Below are positions 22,911-30,571 of a DNA stretch of 38,600 nt, one piece after another. The first letter of the stretch is position 1. Every line of letters starts with the position of its first letter. A model generated the notes under the pieces. The model did not search any database, was not told the DNA's origin, and saw only the letters and a program-made list of their open reading frames with translations. The translations under genes and the position numbers were made by a program. This DNA comes from Chloroflexota bacterium (GTDB lineage Bacteria; Chloroflexota; UBA5177), in the NCBI GenBank assembly GCA_025966365.1, contig JAICWV010000015.1, forward strand, positions 1 to 38,600, given 5' to 3'.

Positions 22911-23765
22911 GTGAATAAGGACGAGCGAGACTTTCAAGAATCGGTCATACGCGAGTCGATCAAGTCCAGAATGTCCCGGCGAACGCTGTTGAGCGGTGCC
23001 GCGGCCACCGCGGCAGCCATTGCCATACCGGGCGCCGCTCACGCGCAGGGACCGACCGTGCTGAGTCTTCCCTTCTTTCCCAACGTGCCCGGGAGGTACT
23101 CTCCGGAGTCCATACCCACCATGATCAATACGGCGATCACCGCCGAAGCCCTCGCCGTGACGTTTCTCACGGCGGCGCTGGGCTCCAGCGCGCTGGGATT
23201 GAACAGCCTGGAAACAGCGATTGTCCAGGCGGCGCTGGTGGAGGAGCAGGACCACTACGATGTTCTGGCCAGCTTCGGCGCAACCCCGCTCACCACCACC
23301 TTCACGGTGCCCGACCCCAAGATGCTGACCGACAAGGTCACATTCTTTACGACGCTGTGGGCGGCAGAGAGCCTCTTTGTCGCCGCCTATCTCGCCGCTG
23401 TGCGTGAGGGCGCCGAGCTGGGTCAGCCAACCTTCTCCCTCCTGGCAGCCGAGGTTATGGGTGTCGAGGCGGAGCACCGGACGCTGGCGCGCGCCGCGCT
23501 TGCGCTCAACGGCGACGACGCCGGGATTCCCCCGAACGACAAGGCCTTTGAGACCGGCTTCTTGCTGTACGTCTCCGATGCAGTCGGGGTCCTCCAGACG
23601 CTGGGCTTCGTGGGTGGAAACGGCATCCAGGCCGCGTATCCGGGCAAGGACAAGGCACTGGCGGCAGCCGGTCCCATGGCCACCGCGGTCATCCAGCAGT
23701 CGCCCAGCTTCCCCGGCCCCACGCCGACCATCACATCGGCGGCGGACCTTCTCGTTCAGCGCTAA
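22911..23765 (+). CDS. Tat-exported ferritin-like diiron protein (Ferritin_2)
   Basis: 284 residues from a GTG preceded by AGGAGG. The N-terminus has a twin-arginine motif 'SRRTLL' at 22-27 then a hydrophobic run to about 45, so it is exported folded. The four-helix domain shows the diiron pattern: Glu79, Glu112-x-x-His115 ('LVEEQDHYDVLA'), Glu153 ('WAAESLFVAAY') and Glu186-x-x-His189 ('GVEAEHRTLARA'). This matches the ferritin-like/desiccation-related group of secreted proteins. The role is probably iron- or oxidant-related protection at the envelope. It is divergent from the ECF sigma gene and is a likely target. Confidence 0.88.
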   Translation: MNKDERDFQESVIRESIKSRMSRRTLLSGAAATAAAIAIPGAAHAQGPTVLSLPFFPNVPGRYSPESIPTMINTAITAEALAVTFLTAALGSSALGLNSLETAIVQAALVEEQDHYDVLASFGATPLTTTFTVPDPKMLTDKVTFFTTLWAAESLFVAAYLAAVREGAELGQPTFSLLAAEVMGVEAEHRTLARAALALNGDDAGIPPNDKAFETGFLLYVSDAVGVLQTLGFVGGNGIQAAYPGKDKALAAAGPMATAVIQQSPSFPGPTPTITSAADLLVQR

Positions 23766-23777
23766 TCGCGACGTCTC

Positions 23778-23808
23778 CATGGGCCCCGGCGGTAAGCCGG
23801 GGCCCATG
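23778..23808 (+). terminator. Strong hairpin terminator-like element
   Basis: CATGGGCCCCGGC (23778-23790) and GCCGGGGCCCATG (23796-23808) form a perfect 13-bp stem with loop GGTAA, 12 bases after the ferritin-like stop. A C/T-rich stretch rather than a T-run follows. Confidence 0.65.
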
Positions 23809-23858
23809 CCCTCTCCGTGGCGCGCCGAGCCCTCGCTATACTGCGATACAGGTTGTCC

Positions 23859-24560
23859 GTGCGCCGAGTCTTTTTGATCCTCTCTCCCCTCCTGACAGTC
23901 CTGTCGGCGTGCGGGGCGATTCCGGCCGCGACCCAGCCCAGCCCCACCATTACGCGCCCTACGCTTGTCCCGGCCCGTGCAGGAGTGTATGTGGCCCTCG
24001 GCGCGTCCGAAACCTACGGCACCGGAGCGCAGCCCTATACGAACGGCTACGCCTACCGGGTGGCTCGATCGCTTCACGCCCGCCGCTTTCTGGATCTGGG
24101 GATTCCCGGCGCCACCCTTGACGCGGCCTACCAGACGGAGTTGACGCGGGCCCTGGCAGCACACCCGGCGCTGTGTACCGTCTTCTTCGGTGTCAATGAC
24201 CTGCGTGCCGGGGTCACCAAGGACAACTTCACCGCCGAGCTGTACGATCTTGTCGCCACCCTGCGCCGCGGCGGCGCGCGGGTCCTCATCATTGGGATGC
24301 CGGATCTGGCAGAGCTTCCTGCCGCCCAGGCCTTTCCCGACGCGGGACCCATCTCCAGGCGCTGGAACACGGGAATGGCGCGAGTCGCCCGCAAGGCCGG
24401 GGCAGCCTTCCTCGATCTTTCGCGCTTCTCGCACGAGCTCGCCGCCCACCCGGAATACCTGGCGCCGGATGGCCTGCATCCCAGCACCACCGGGCACGCG
24501 CGGCTGGCGCAGGTCGTTCTGGCCGCGATTCGCGCAGACCATCTCTGGGTCGCCGGATGA
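23859..24560 (+). CDS. SGNH-hydrolase lipoprotein, TesA-like
   Basis: 233 residues from a GTG with AGG upstream and a TATACT -10 box at 23837-23842. Residues 1-18 are a lipoprotein signal ('LLTVLSAC', lipid-bearing Cys18). SGNH blocks: Ser50 in 'YVALGASETYG' (GDSL-like), Gly83 in 'DLGIPGATLD', Asn113 in 'FFGVNDLRAG', and Asp204/His207 in 'APDGLHPST'. It should hydrolyse acyl esters at the outer face of the membrane. It overlaps the ABC ATPase gene by 4 bases, and the ATPase overlaps the FtsX-like permease. In E. coli the SGNH enzyme TesA is encoded beside YbbA-YbbP, so this is that system with a lipid-anchored esterase. Confidence 0.88.
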   Translation: MRRVFLILSPLLTVLSACGAIPAATQPSPTITRPTLVPARAGVYVALGASETYGTGAQPYTNGYAYRVARSLHARRFLDLGIPGATLDAAYQTELTRALAAHPALCTVFFGVNDLRAGVTKDNFTAELYDLVATLRRGGARVLIIGMPDLAELPAAQAFPDAGPISRRWNTGMARVARKAGAAFLDLSRFSHELAAHPEYLAPDGLHPSTTGHARLAQVVLAAIRADHLWVAG

Positions 24561-25225
24561 CCGTCGCGCTATCGGTTCAGAGCGTGTGCAAGTCCATATC
24601 CCTGAGACGAGAGAGTATCGAGATTTTGCGCGGCGTCACCTTCGAGCTGGACCGCGGCGAGATGGTCGCGCTCATGGGGCCATCCGGTAGCGGAAAGAGC
24701 ACTCTGCTGGGTATCGTGGCCGGTCTCGACCGGCCCACCAGCGGACAGGTGACCGTGGCGGGAACCGAGATCGGCTATCTCCCGGAACGTGCGCTGGCGT
24801 CGTTCCGGGCCGATAACGTGGGCATGGTGTTCCAGGCCTACAACCTGATTCCCACCCTCACTGCGCTCGAAAACGTCCAGCTTCCGCTTCTGGTGCCGGG
24901 CCGCGACTCACGCGATGGAGAGCGGGCGCAGAGGGTCCTGGAAGAGGTTGGTCTTGGCCATCGCCTGGGCCATCGACCGGCACAGCTGTCCGGCGGCGAG
25001 CAGCAGCGGGTCGCGGTGGCCCGGGCGCTGGTGTCGGAGCCTCCCCTGATCATCGCCGACGAGCCCACTGGCAATCTGGACAGCGACACGGGGAATGCGC
25101 TCATTGATCTGCTTCTCGATCTGCGAGCCCGCCATCACACCACCATCCTCCTGGCCACGCACAATTCAGCGGTGGCGGAGCGGTCCGACCGCACCCTGCA
25201 CATGCGGGACGGACGCATTCAATGA
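24557..25225 (+). CDS. ABC transporter ATPase, YbbA/LolD/MacB type
   Basis: 222 residues. The Walker A motif 'GPSGSGKST' is at 41-49. The Q-loop region is '[20 protein letters not shown]', the signature '[15 protein letters not shown]' near 145, Walker B '[12 protein letters not shown]' near 163, and the H-loop 'ILLATHN'. These are the motifs of the MacB/LolD/FtsE group, which power FtsX-type permeases rather than pores. ATGA overlaps on both sides link it to the SGNH lipoprotein and the permease, so the three products are made together. Confidence 0.95.
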   Translation: MTVALSVQSVCKSISLRRESIEILRGVTFELDRGEMVALMGPSGSGKSTLLGIVAGLDRPTSGQVTVAGTEIGYLPERALASFRADNVGMVFQAYNLIPTLTALENVQLPLLVPGRDSRDGERAQRVLEEVGLGHRLGHRPAQLSGGEQQRVAVARALVSEPPLIIADEPTGNLDSDTGNALIDLLLDLRARHHTTILLATHNSAVAERSDRTLHMRDGRIQ

Positions 25226-27924
25226 GCGTCCTGTTCTGGCCCAACTATGTCGTTCGCTCGATGTGGCGAGGCGGCAGCCGCACGTTGGTTGCCGTGATCT
25301 GCGTGGCAGTGGGCTCGGCAGGCGTGGTGGCGTTGCAAACCGCCTCCCTCAGCTTGCAAGCCGCGCTCATCAGCAACGTCCGGGCGGCCAACGGCGGCGA
25401 CATCTCGATCGCCACGCAGGGCAGCCCGCTGGCACGGTCCGACCTGCGCGTCTTTCCGCGGCTGGAGGCGCGGAGGCAGATTGCCGGCTGGGCGGCGGTC
25501 GCGTCCGCACCCGCCACCTCGGTGGGAGCCAACGGCACTCTTGTCCCCTTCGACGTCGACATCGTGGGCCCGTCCTACCCGCTCGGTGGGCAGCCGACGT
25601 TTGTTCGGCCGCAGAACGGCTCGGTCCGGGCGCTCCTCCGCGGGCCGCGTGACGTGCTCGTGACCTCGGTTCTTGCCGACGAGCTGGGCATCGGTCTCGG
25701 AAGCCGTTTGCTGGTCAATGCCATCGGAGGGCACGGCCTGGCAGTGACGGTGCGGGGAATCCTGGCCGAGACCGACTTCTCGCATGCCTCGGTGATGACG
25801 ATGACGGAACGGACCGGCGCCGCGCTCACGAAGCGTCCCCGGCGCTACACGGCGGTGTACGTGAATGTTCCTTCCGGGAACAGTGGCCCGGTTGCGGCCC
25901 GGCTTCGAAATCTCTTCCCCGTGGCCACCATTCAGACCGTTCAGCAGTCGCTGGACGAGACCAAAGCGGAGACGCACGACTTTCAGCAGTTCATGCTGCT
26001 GGTGGCGCTCCTCGCCCTGCTGACGGCCGGCATCGGCACCTTCAACGCCATGCAGTCGCTCCTGGTCCGGCGGCGTCTCGAGATTGCCATGCTCAAGGCC
26101 ATCGGTTTCCGCCAGGGCGCGCTGTACGCGCTCTTCGGAGGAGAAGCAATTGCGATCGGCGTGGCCGGAGGCATCGCAGGTACCCTGATTGGCGTTCTGG
26201 TGAGCCGGACGGTCACCGACGTGCTGGCCCAGGCCATGGCGCTGCAGGTGCCGTATGCCCTGGATGGAGGAACCCTGCTCGAGGGTGTTGCGGTCGGGCT
26301 GGGATCCACGTTTGCCTTCGCGCTCTTGCCGATCGTGCGCGCCGCGGATTTCCGGCCCATCGAGATGCTGCGCTACGGCGAGGAGCTGCCCGCCGGCGCC
26401 CGGCTGCCGCAAACGCTTCTCGTCGCCGCTACGGTCCTGGTCCTGTTTGTGATCCTATCCGCGACTCTGCTGGGCGATCCTGTGCTGGCGCTCCAACTGG
26501 TACTCGGCTCCACGGCCGCGCTGATTGTTCTGGGACTGGTCTTCGCCGGGGCCATTCATGGTCTCGGCCTGGTTCGCGCGCCTCGTTCCCAGCCGGCCGG
26601 CTGGTCTGTCGCGGTTGTGCTCCTGGCGCTGACAGTCCTGGCCGGCCTCGGCCGTTCCCCTTTTCTGGGCATCCTGCTGCTGATCGACGCCCTCTGGCTG
26701 GCGGTGCTCTCGCTGACCGGCTCGCGATTGCTGCCGCTGACCGTCGCGGTTCGCTCGCTCCAGCGCCGTCCGGTTCGTACGTCCGTGACCCTCGTCGCCT
26801 TCTTCATCGGGGTCCTGAGCATGGCGCTTTCGCTGACCATCGCGCGCGGCCTGCAGACGGAGATCTCGGCGGCACTCGCCCGGAATGGAACCAACCTCGT
26901 CCTTATCACGGACCCCGCCGGTTCGGCATCGGCCTCCCGGGCCGTACGGAGGCTCGAAGGAGTCCGGACCGCGGCGACCCAGGTGGTCGTTTCCACCCGG
27001 CCCATCGCCATCAACGGTGCGCCTCTGACCGTCGCTTCCTCAGGGTCGGGCGGATCGGGCGATGCGGACCGTCCGGGGCGATTGCTGGGCGGAATCACGG
27101 GCCTTGATGTGCAGCACGGTGAGACGGTGGCAGGAATCACGCTGGTTGCCGGGCGGCTGCTCGGCCCCCGGGACTCGGGCACAAACCATGTTCTGCTCAA
27201 CAGTGCGCTGCGAGCCGGACCCTTCTTTCTGAAGCTTGGCGATTCGGTGCGGGTGAAGGAGGCGGGCTCCGGCAGAACGGGCGGGGTGCGGGTCGTGGGT
27301 TTCTACCGGAGGCCGTTCCGGCGCCGTGGCTTCAGCTCGTTCTTTCTCTCGCCCATCCTGGGCGACCGGCGGCTGGCACTCCGTCTAGGTGGTCCCGACG
27401 CTCAGGTGGTGATGAGCCTGGGCATCAATCCGGACCTGCTGGCGCACGACGCGACATCCCTGCAAAATGCCGTTCCCGGGGCGCTCGTCATCGACATCGG
27501 AAACCTGACGGCGATCATCGACCGCATCCTGGGCGAGTTGCTGGACGTACTCGCGGTCATTACAGCCATCGCGCTGGGAGCCGGAATCGCGGTGGTGGGG
27601 AATGGCGTTGCTCTGGCCATGCTGGAGCGGCGGCGCGAAATCGCGCTCTACAAGTCGATCGGCTTCCGGCCGGGCGACGTCCTCCGCTTCGTCCTGGTGG
27701 AGAACGCGCTGGTGGGCGGGCTGGCGGGGGCGCTGGCCATTCTGGGGGCGGCGCTGGCGCTCGACCTGATCTCGCACTTTGCGCTGCAGACCGCAGTGCC
27801 GTTCGACCCCGAGGTGTCGGTGTTTGTCGTTCTGGCGGCGGCTCTTCTGGCCGTGTTGACCGCCTATGTCGCCGGCCGGCGCCCTATCCGCGTGCGGCCG
27901 CTGGAGGCGCTGCGCAACGACTGA
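25222..27924 (+). CDS. FtsX-like ABC permease, YbbP type
   Basis: 900 residues, slightly longer than E. coli YbbP (about 800). An N-terminal membrane helix at 20-40 is followed by an external domain (about 41-250). A first FtsX bundle covers roughly 255-375 ('LLTAGIGTFNAMQSLLVRRR', 'EIAMLKAIGFRQGALYALFG'). Further hydrophobic helices lie at about 399-540, then a second external domain (545-770) and a second FtsX bundle at 775-890 ('GVALAMLERRREIALYKSIG'). Two FtsX units with the R-R-x-E-I-A-x-K-x-I-G coupling motif indicate one fused permease rather than a dimer. It probably acts mechanically, extracting hydrophobic molecules from the membrane for the SGNH enzyme, by analogy with YbbAP-TesA. 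Confidence 0.92.
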   Translation: MSVLFWPNYVVRSMWRGGSRTLVAVICVAVGSAGVVALQTASLSLQAALISNVRAANGGDISIATQGSPLARSDLRVFPRLEARRQIAGWAAVASAPATSVGANGTLVPFDVDIVGPSYPLGGQPTFVRPQNGSVRALLRGPRDVLVTSVLADELGIGLGSRLLVNAIGGHGLAVTVRGILAETDFSHASVMTMTERTGAALTKRPRRYTAVYVNVPSGNSGPVAARLRNLFPVATIQTVQQSLDETKAETHDFQQFMLLVALLALLTAGIGTFNAMQSLLVRRRLEIAMLKAIGFRQGALYALFGGEAIAIGVAGGIAGTLIGVLVSRTVTDVLAQAMALQVPYALDGGTLLEGVAVGLGSTFAFALLPIVRAADFRPIEMLRYGEELPAGARLPQTLLVAATVLVLFVILSATLLGDPVLALQLVLGSTAALIVLGLVFAGAIHGLGLVRAPRSQPAGWSVAVVLLALTVLAGLGRSPFLGILLLIDALWLAVLSLTGSRLLPLTVAVRSLQRRPVRTSVTLVAFFIGVLSMALSLTIARGLQTEISAALARNGTNLVLITDPAGSASASRAVRRLEGVRTAATQVVVSTRPIAINGAPLTVASSGSGGSGDADRPGRLLGGITGLDVQHGETVAGITLVAGRLLGPRDSGTNHVLLNSALRAGPFFLKLGDSVRVKEAGSGRTGGVRVVGFYRRPFRRRGFSSFFLSPILGDRRLALRLGGPDAQVVMSLGINPDLLAHDATSLQNAVPGALVIDIGNLTAIIDRILGELLDVLAVITAIALGAGIAVVGNGVALAMLERRREIALYKSIGFRPGDVLRFVLVENALVGGLAGALAILGAALALDLISHFALQTAVPFDPEVSVFVVLAAALLAVLTAYVAGRRPIRVRPLEALRND

Positions 27925-27948
27925 CGGAGCGTTGCGAGTCGGGGTGTG

Positions 27949-28131
27949 TTACGAGACCAGGATGGTCAGAGCCATGTAGAGGATGAGCCCCCACAGAGCG
28001 GTCGCGAGCGTGTACCGGGCCAGGAACTCGACCGCCTGGTTCGTCTGAGGAAGAACGGCGGCGACGACGGCAACGAACTCGTCGCGCCGGTCGGGCGACT
28101 GGTCGAGGGCCTGGGTATGGGGTAGATGCAT
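27949..28131 (-). CDS. Small single-helix membrane protein, unknown
   Basis: 60 residues. The ATG at 28131 is set by AGGAGG 6-7 bases upstream; the frame upstream is open but has no start signal. The hydrophilic N-terminus is followed by an amphipathic segment 'EFVAVVAAVLPQTNQAVEFL' and one membrane helix ('LATALWGLILYMALTILVS') at the very end, so it is probably tail-anchored. No family is recognised. It converges on the FtsX-like gene and is divergent from the HtrA gene. Confidence 0.6.
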   Translation of the reverse strand: MHLPHTQALDQSPDRRDEFVAVVAAVLPQTNQAVEFLARYTLATALWGLILYMALTILVS

Positions 28132-28290
28132 GGTGCTCCTCCTACGGAGATGAAGGAAGCTGGAGGTGGGGACAAAACCTGCAGCAAGAACCGTGCCGGC
28201 CCAGAAACGACGGGCGTGTCGGGGCGGCAGTTGGTCGCGTTCTTGCAGGTGTCCGCTCGGAGCGCACTCTGGTACTGGAGGCATTGACCC

Positions 28291-29400
28291 ATGTTTCGTC
28301 CTACCATTCATCCTATACGACGCCGCCGAGACGTGTTCCTTGCGGTCTGGTTCGGGTTCGCCGTGGGAGCGCTGGCGTCCTGCGCGAGCAATACCATCCA
28401 GTCGGCCGGTCCTGCGGCCACCACCACGTCGGGCCTGGCCCTGGCCAGTCAGTCCACGGTGCCGGTGCCGAATATCGATAAGTATCGAGAGAATGCCGTC
28501 AATACCGTGGGGCCCGCCATTGTGGAAGTGAAGACGAACCGGGGGTTGGGCTCCGGCGTCATCATCAGGCCAAACGGCTACATCGTGACCAACCATCATG
28601 TGGTCGAGGGAGCGTCATCGGTGTCGGTGACACTGGCCAATGGACGGACGCTCCATGCCACGGTGCGGGGCATCGACGCGGTGGACGACCTTGCGGTGGT
28701 CAAGGTCAGTACCGATCACCTTCCGGTCGCGAGCTTCGGAGATTCCACCAAGCTCAACGTCGGGCAAACGGTCATGGCCATCGGCAACCCCCTCGGCGTG
28801 ACTCACACGGTCACCGACGGTATCGTGAGCGCGCTGAACCGAACCGTGAGCGAGGGCCAGGGCGGAGGCTCCATCCCCAATGCCATCCAGACCAGCGCTC
28901 CCATCAATCCGGGGAACAGCGGCGGTGCACTCATCAACCTTGGCGGTCAGGTGGTCGGAATCCCCACGCTCACCGCGGTTGATCCTGAGTTCAACGCGCC
29001 CGCCGCCGGTATCGGCTTTGCCATTCCGTCCAATGTCGTCACCCGGATTGCCTCCCAGATCATTCAGAAAGGCAAGGTCGTTCACACCGGTCGGGCTGCT
29101 ATCGGCGTCTACGTGGTCTCGGTGAATCCCAATTTGGCCGCTCAATATGGCCTACAGGTTGACCATGGGACGTTGATCGCCAAACTCGCTGCCAACGGTG
29201 GCGCGGCCAGAGCGGGACTCAAAAAAGGCGACGTCATCGTCAAGGTGAATAACACGACCATCGGGAGTGAGAGCGACCTGCTGGATGTGCTGGCGAAGCA
29301 CAGTCCGGGAGACAAGATCCAGGTCACGGTGGTGACGCCCGGCGGCCAGCACAAGACCTACAGCGTCAAGCTCGGCGAACTGCCCGCTTCAACCAAGTAA
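28291..29400 (+). CDS. HtrA/DegP-like serine protease lipoprotein with one PDZ domain
   Basis: 369 residues. The N-terminus has a basic run and hydrophobic helix ending in 'VGALASC', so Cys31 is a likely lipidation site. The protease domain has His103 in 'GYIVTNHHVVEGA', Asp133 in 'AVDDLAVVKV' and Ser210 in 'NPGNSGGALINLGGQ'. One PDZ domain at about 270-360 includes 'AARAGLKKGDVIVKVNNTTI'. This is the standard DegP/HtrA layout for envelope protein quality control. GGAGG lies 10 bases before the ATG. It is monocistronic, and a possible folded RNA element follows its stop. Confidence 0.94.
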   Translation: MFRPTIHPIRRRRDVFLAVWFGFAVGALASCASNTIQSAGPAATTTSGLALASQSTVPVPNIDKYRENAVNTVGPAIVEVKTNRGLGSGVIIRPNGYIVTNHHVVEGASSVSVTLANGRTLHATVRGIDAVDDLAVVKVSTDHLPVASFGDSTKLNVGQTVMAIGNPLGVTHTVTDGIVSALNRTVSEGQGGGSIPNAIQTSAPINPGNSGGALINLGGQVVGIPTLTAVDPEFNAPAAGIGFAIPSNVVTRIASQIIQKGKVVHTGRAAIGVYVVSVNPNLAAQYGLQVDHGTLIAKLAANGGAARAGLKKGDVIVKVNNTTIGSESDLLDVLAKHSPGDKIQVTVVTPGGQHKTYSVKLGELPASTK

Positions 29401-29404
29401 GAGT

Positions 29405-29445
29405 GCCGGAGGGCGAGGGGTTTCTGCCTTCCGGCGAGCCCTCGC
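29405..29445. other. Interlocking inverted repeats after the htrA-like gene
   Basis: GCCGGA (29405-29410) pairs with TCCGGC (29430-29435), and GCGAGGG (29413-29419) pairs with CCCTCGC (29439-29445). The pairs cross, so they form either alternative hairpins or a pseudoknot. It could act as a terminator between convergent genes. Confidence 0.35.
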
Positions 29446-29529
29446 ACACTCGATCCCAGCCACTCCTGGGCGATGGGTGGGAGCTGCAGCAGTGCGTCCG
29501 TGCGGTCCGCTCCCTGAGGAGCAGCCGAA

Positions 29530-29931
29530 CTATGCCTTCCTGGGGGGCTCAGCCTTGGCGGGCTCGGCTTTTTCGTCCTCTGGCGCGACCTTGGGCGGCG
29601 TCTCGAAGTCGCCGGCCTGGTAGCGCGCGTAGCGATCGGGCAGGCACTTCGGACAGATGTGGTAGGTCGCGGGCGAGATGCCGGGGGTGACGAAGACTTC
29701 CTCGAGGCTCCCGCAGCGGTAGCAGTAGGTGGGCTCGCCCGGTGCAGGCATGAGCGCGTGGCCATGCTTCTCGGTGCAGGCATCGCACATCATCGAGCTC
29801 ACCACCACCCGCGGCTTGCTCAGCCGCGCTCTGCTCTCCAACTTCGTTCCGCAGCCCTTGCAGTAGACGAACTGCTCGGTCGCCGGGGCGGCCTCGACGG
29901 CAGTATCTCCCTCACGTCCCTTCGCTGGCAT
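29530..29931 (-). CDS. Zinc-ribbon protein with four CxxC pairs, unknown
   Basis: 133 residues. Four C-x-x-C knuckles lie at 24/27 ('YCKGCG'), 49/52 ('MCDAC'), 70/73 ('YCYRCG') and 93/96 ('ICPKC'), enough for two zinc sites, with a charged Lys/Glu/Pro-rich C-terminal tail. There is no signal peptide. Such multi-ribbon proteins often bind nucleic acids or the transcription/translation machinery, but the family is not recognised. It lies upstream of nothing on its strand and is 86 bases from the TraR/DksA-like zinc finger gene, also minus strand. Confidence 0.7.
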   Translation of the reverse strand: MPAKGREGDTAVEAAPATEQFVYCKGCGTKLESRARLSKPRVVVSSMMCDACTEKHGHALMPAPGEPTYCYRCGSLEEVFVTPGISPATYHICPKCLPDRYARYQAGDFETPPKVAPEDEKAEPAKAEPPRKA

Positions 29932-30017
29932 CTATCCCTGTCCCTTCAGGCCGGTTCACGGACCGGTTGTCTTCTCCTCCAGTGTACGCCGTCCTGAGGG
30001 GTTGTCCAACCGGCAGC

Positions 30018-30377
30018 CTAGCGGACGGCAACGCGGCGAACACCTCGCTTGTCGGCGACACTCTGACAGGAAACACAGAGGGTGGCAAAGGGAAGCGCCT
30101 CAAGGCGCCGCGGAGGAATGGGCTTTGAACAGTCGGCACAGGTTCCGTAGGTGCCGGTCTCCAGGCGTGCCAGCGCGTTGTCGATATCCGTCAAGCGGCT
30201 TTCCAGTACCGCCGCGATCGCACCTTCCCGCTCGAAGCCGGAAGGGGGAATGCCGTCAGACTCCATCTCAAAGGCCATCGAGTCACGTGAAATTGTCTGC
30301 ATCCGAGCAAGAATGGCAGTGCGCTCCTTCTCCAGCATGTCGCGCGTCGTATCGAGAAACGTGAGATCGTGCGTCAT
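30018..30377 (-). CDS. TraR/DksA-family C4 zinc-finger protein
   Basis: 119 residues. A long N-terminal coiled-coil hairpin (about 5-70) is followed by a C4 zinc finger: Cys80/Cys83 in 'YGTCADCSKPIPPRRLEALP' and Cys101/Cys104 in 'TLCVSCQ'. This is the DksA/TraR layout; such proteins enter the secondary channel of RNA polymerase and alter promoter responses, often with ppGpp. The coiled-coil tip lacks an obvious D-x-x-D-x-A motif, so a true DksA function is uncertain. GAGAGG is 10 bases before the ATG. The 190 bases upstream (30379-30571) hold nothing else I can recognise. Confidence 0.85.
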   Translation of the reverse strand: MTHDLTFLDTTRDMLEKERTAILARMQTISRDSMAFEMESDGIPPSGFEREGAIAAVLESRLTDIDNALARLETGTYGTCADCSKPIPPRRLEALPFATLCVSCQSVADKRGVRRVAVR

Positions 30378-30571
30378 CTCAAGAACACCTCTCCTCGGTA
30401 ATGGGCCGACCTAGAGCAAGAAATGTGCCGCCCACTTTACATGAGCAAGCAGCATTCCTCCTAAGGGCCGCTCTCAGAACCCGGTGGGCCGCCCCTGCGA
30501 GACCGGCCGGGTGCGGGCATCCTCGGGTACGCCTGTCGGGCAAAGGAGTGTGCGGGCTGGCGGTGTCGCGT

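Noticed and set aside
22767-24542. Minus-strand open frame of 591 codons
   Set aside because: Antisense to the ferritin-like and SGNH genes, which carry recognisable motifs; composition is Arg/Gly-rich shadow type.
25219-26412. Minus-strand open frame of 397 codons
   Set aside because: Antisense to the FtsX-like permease; no motif or start signal.
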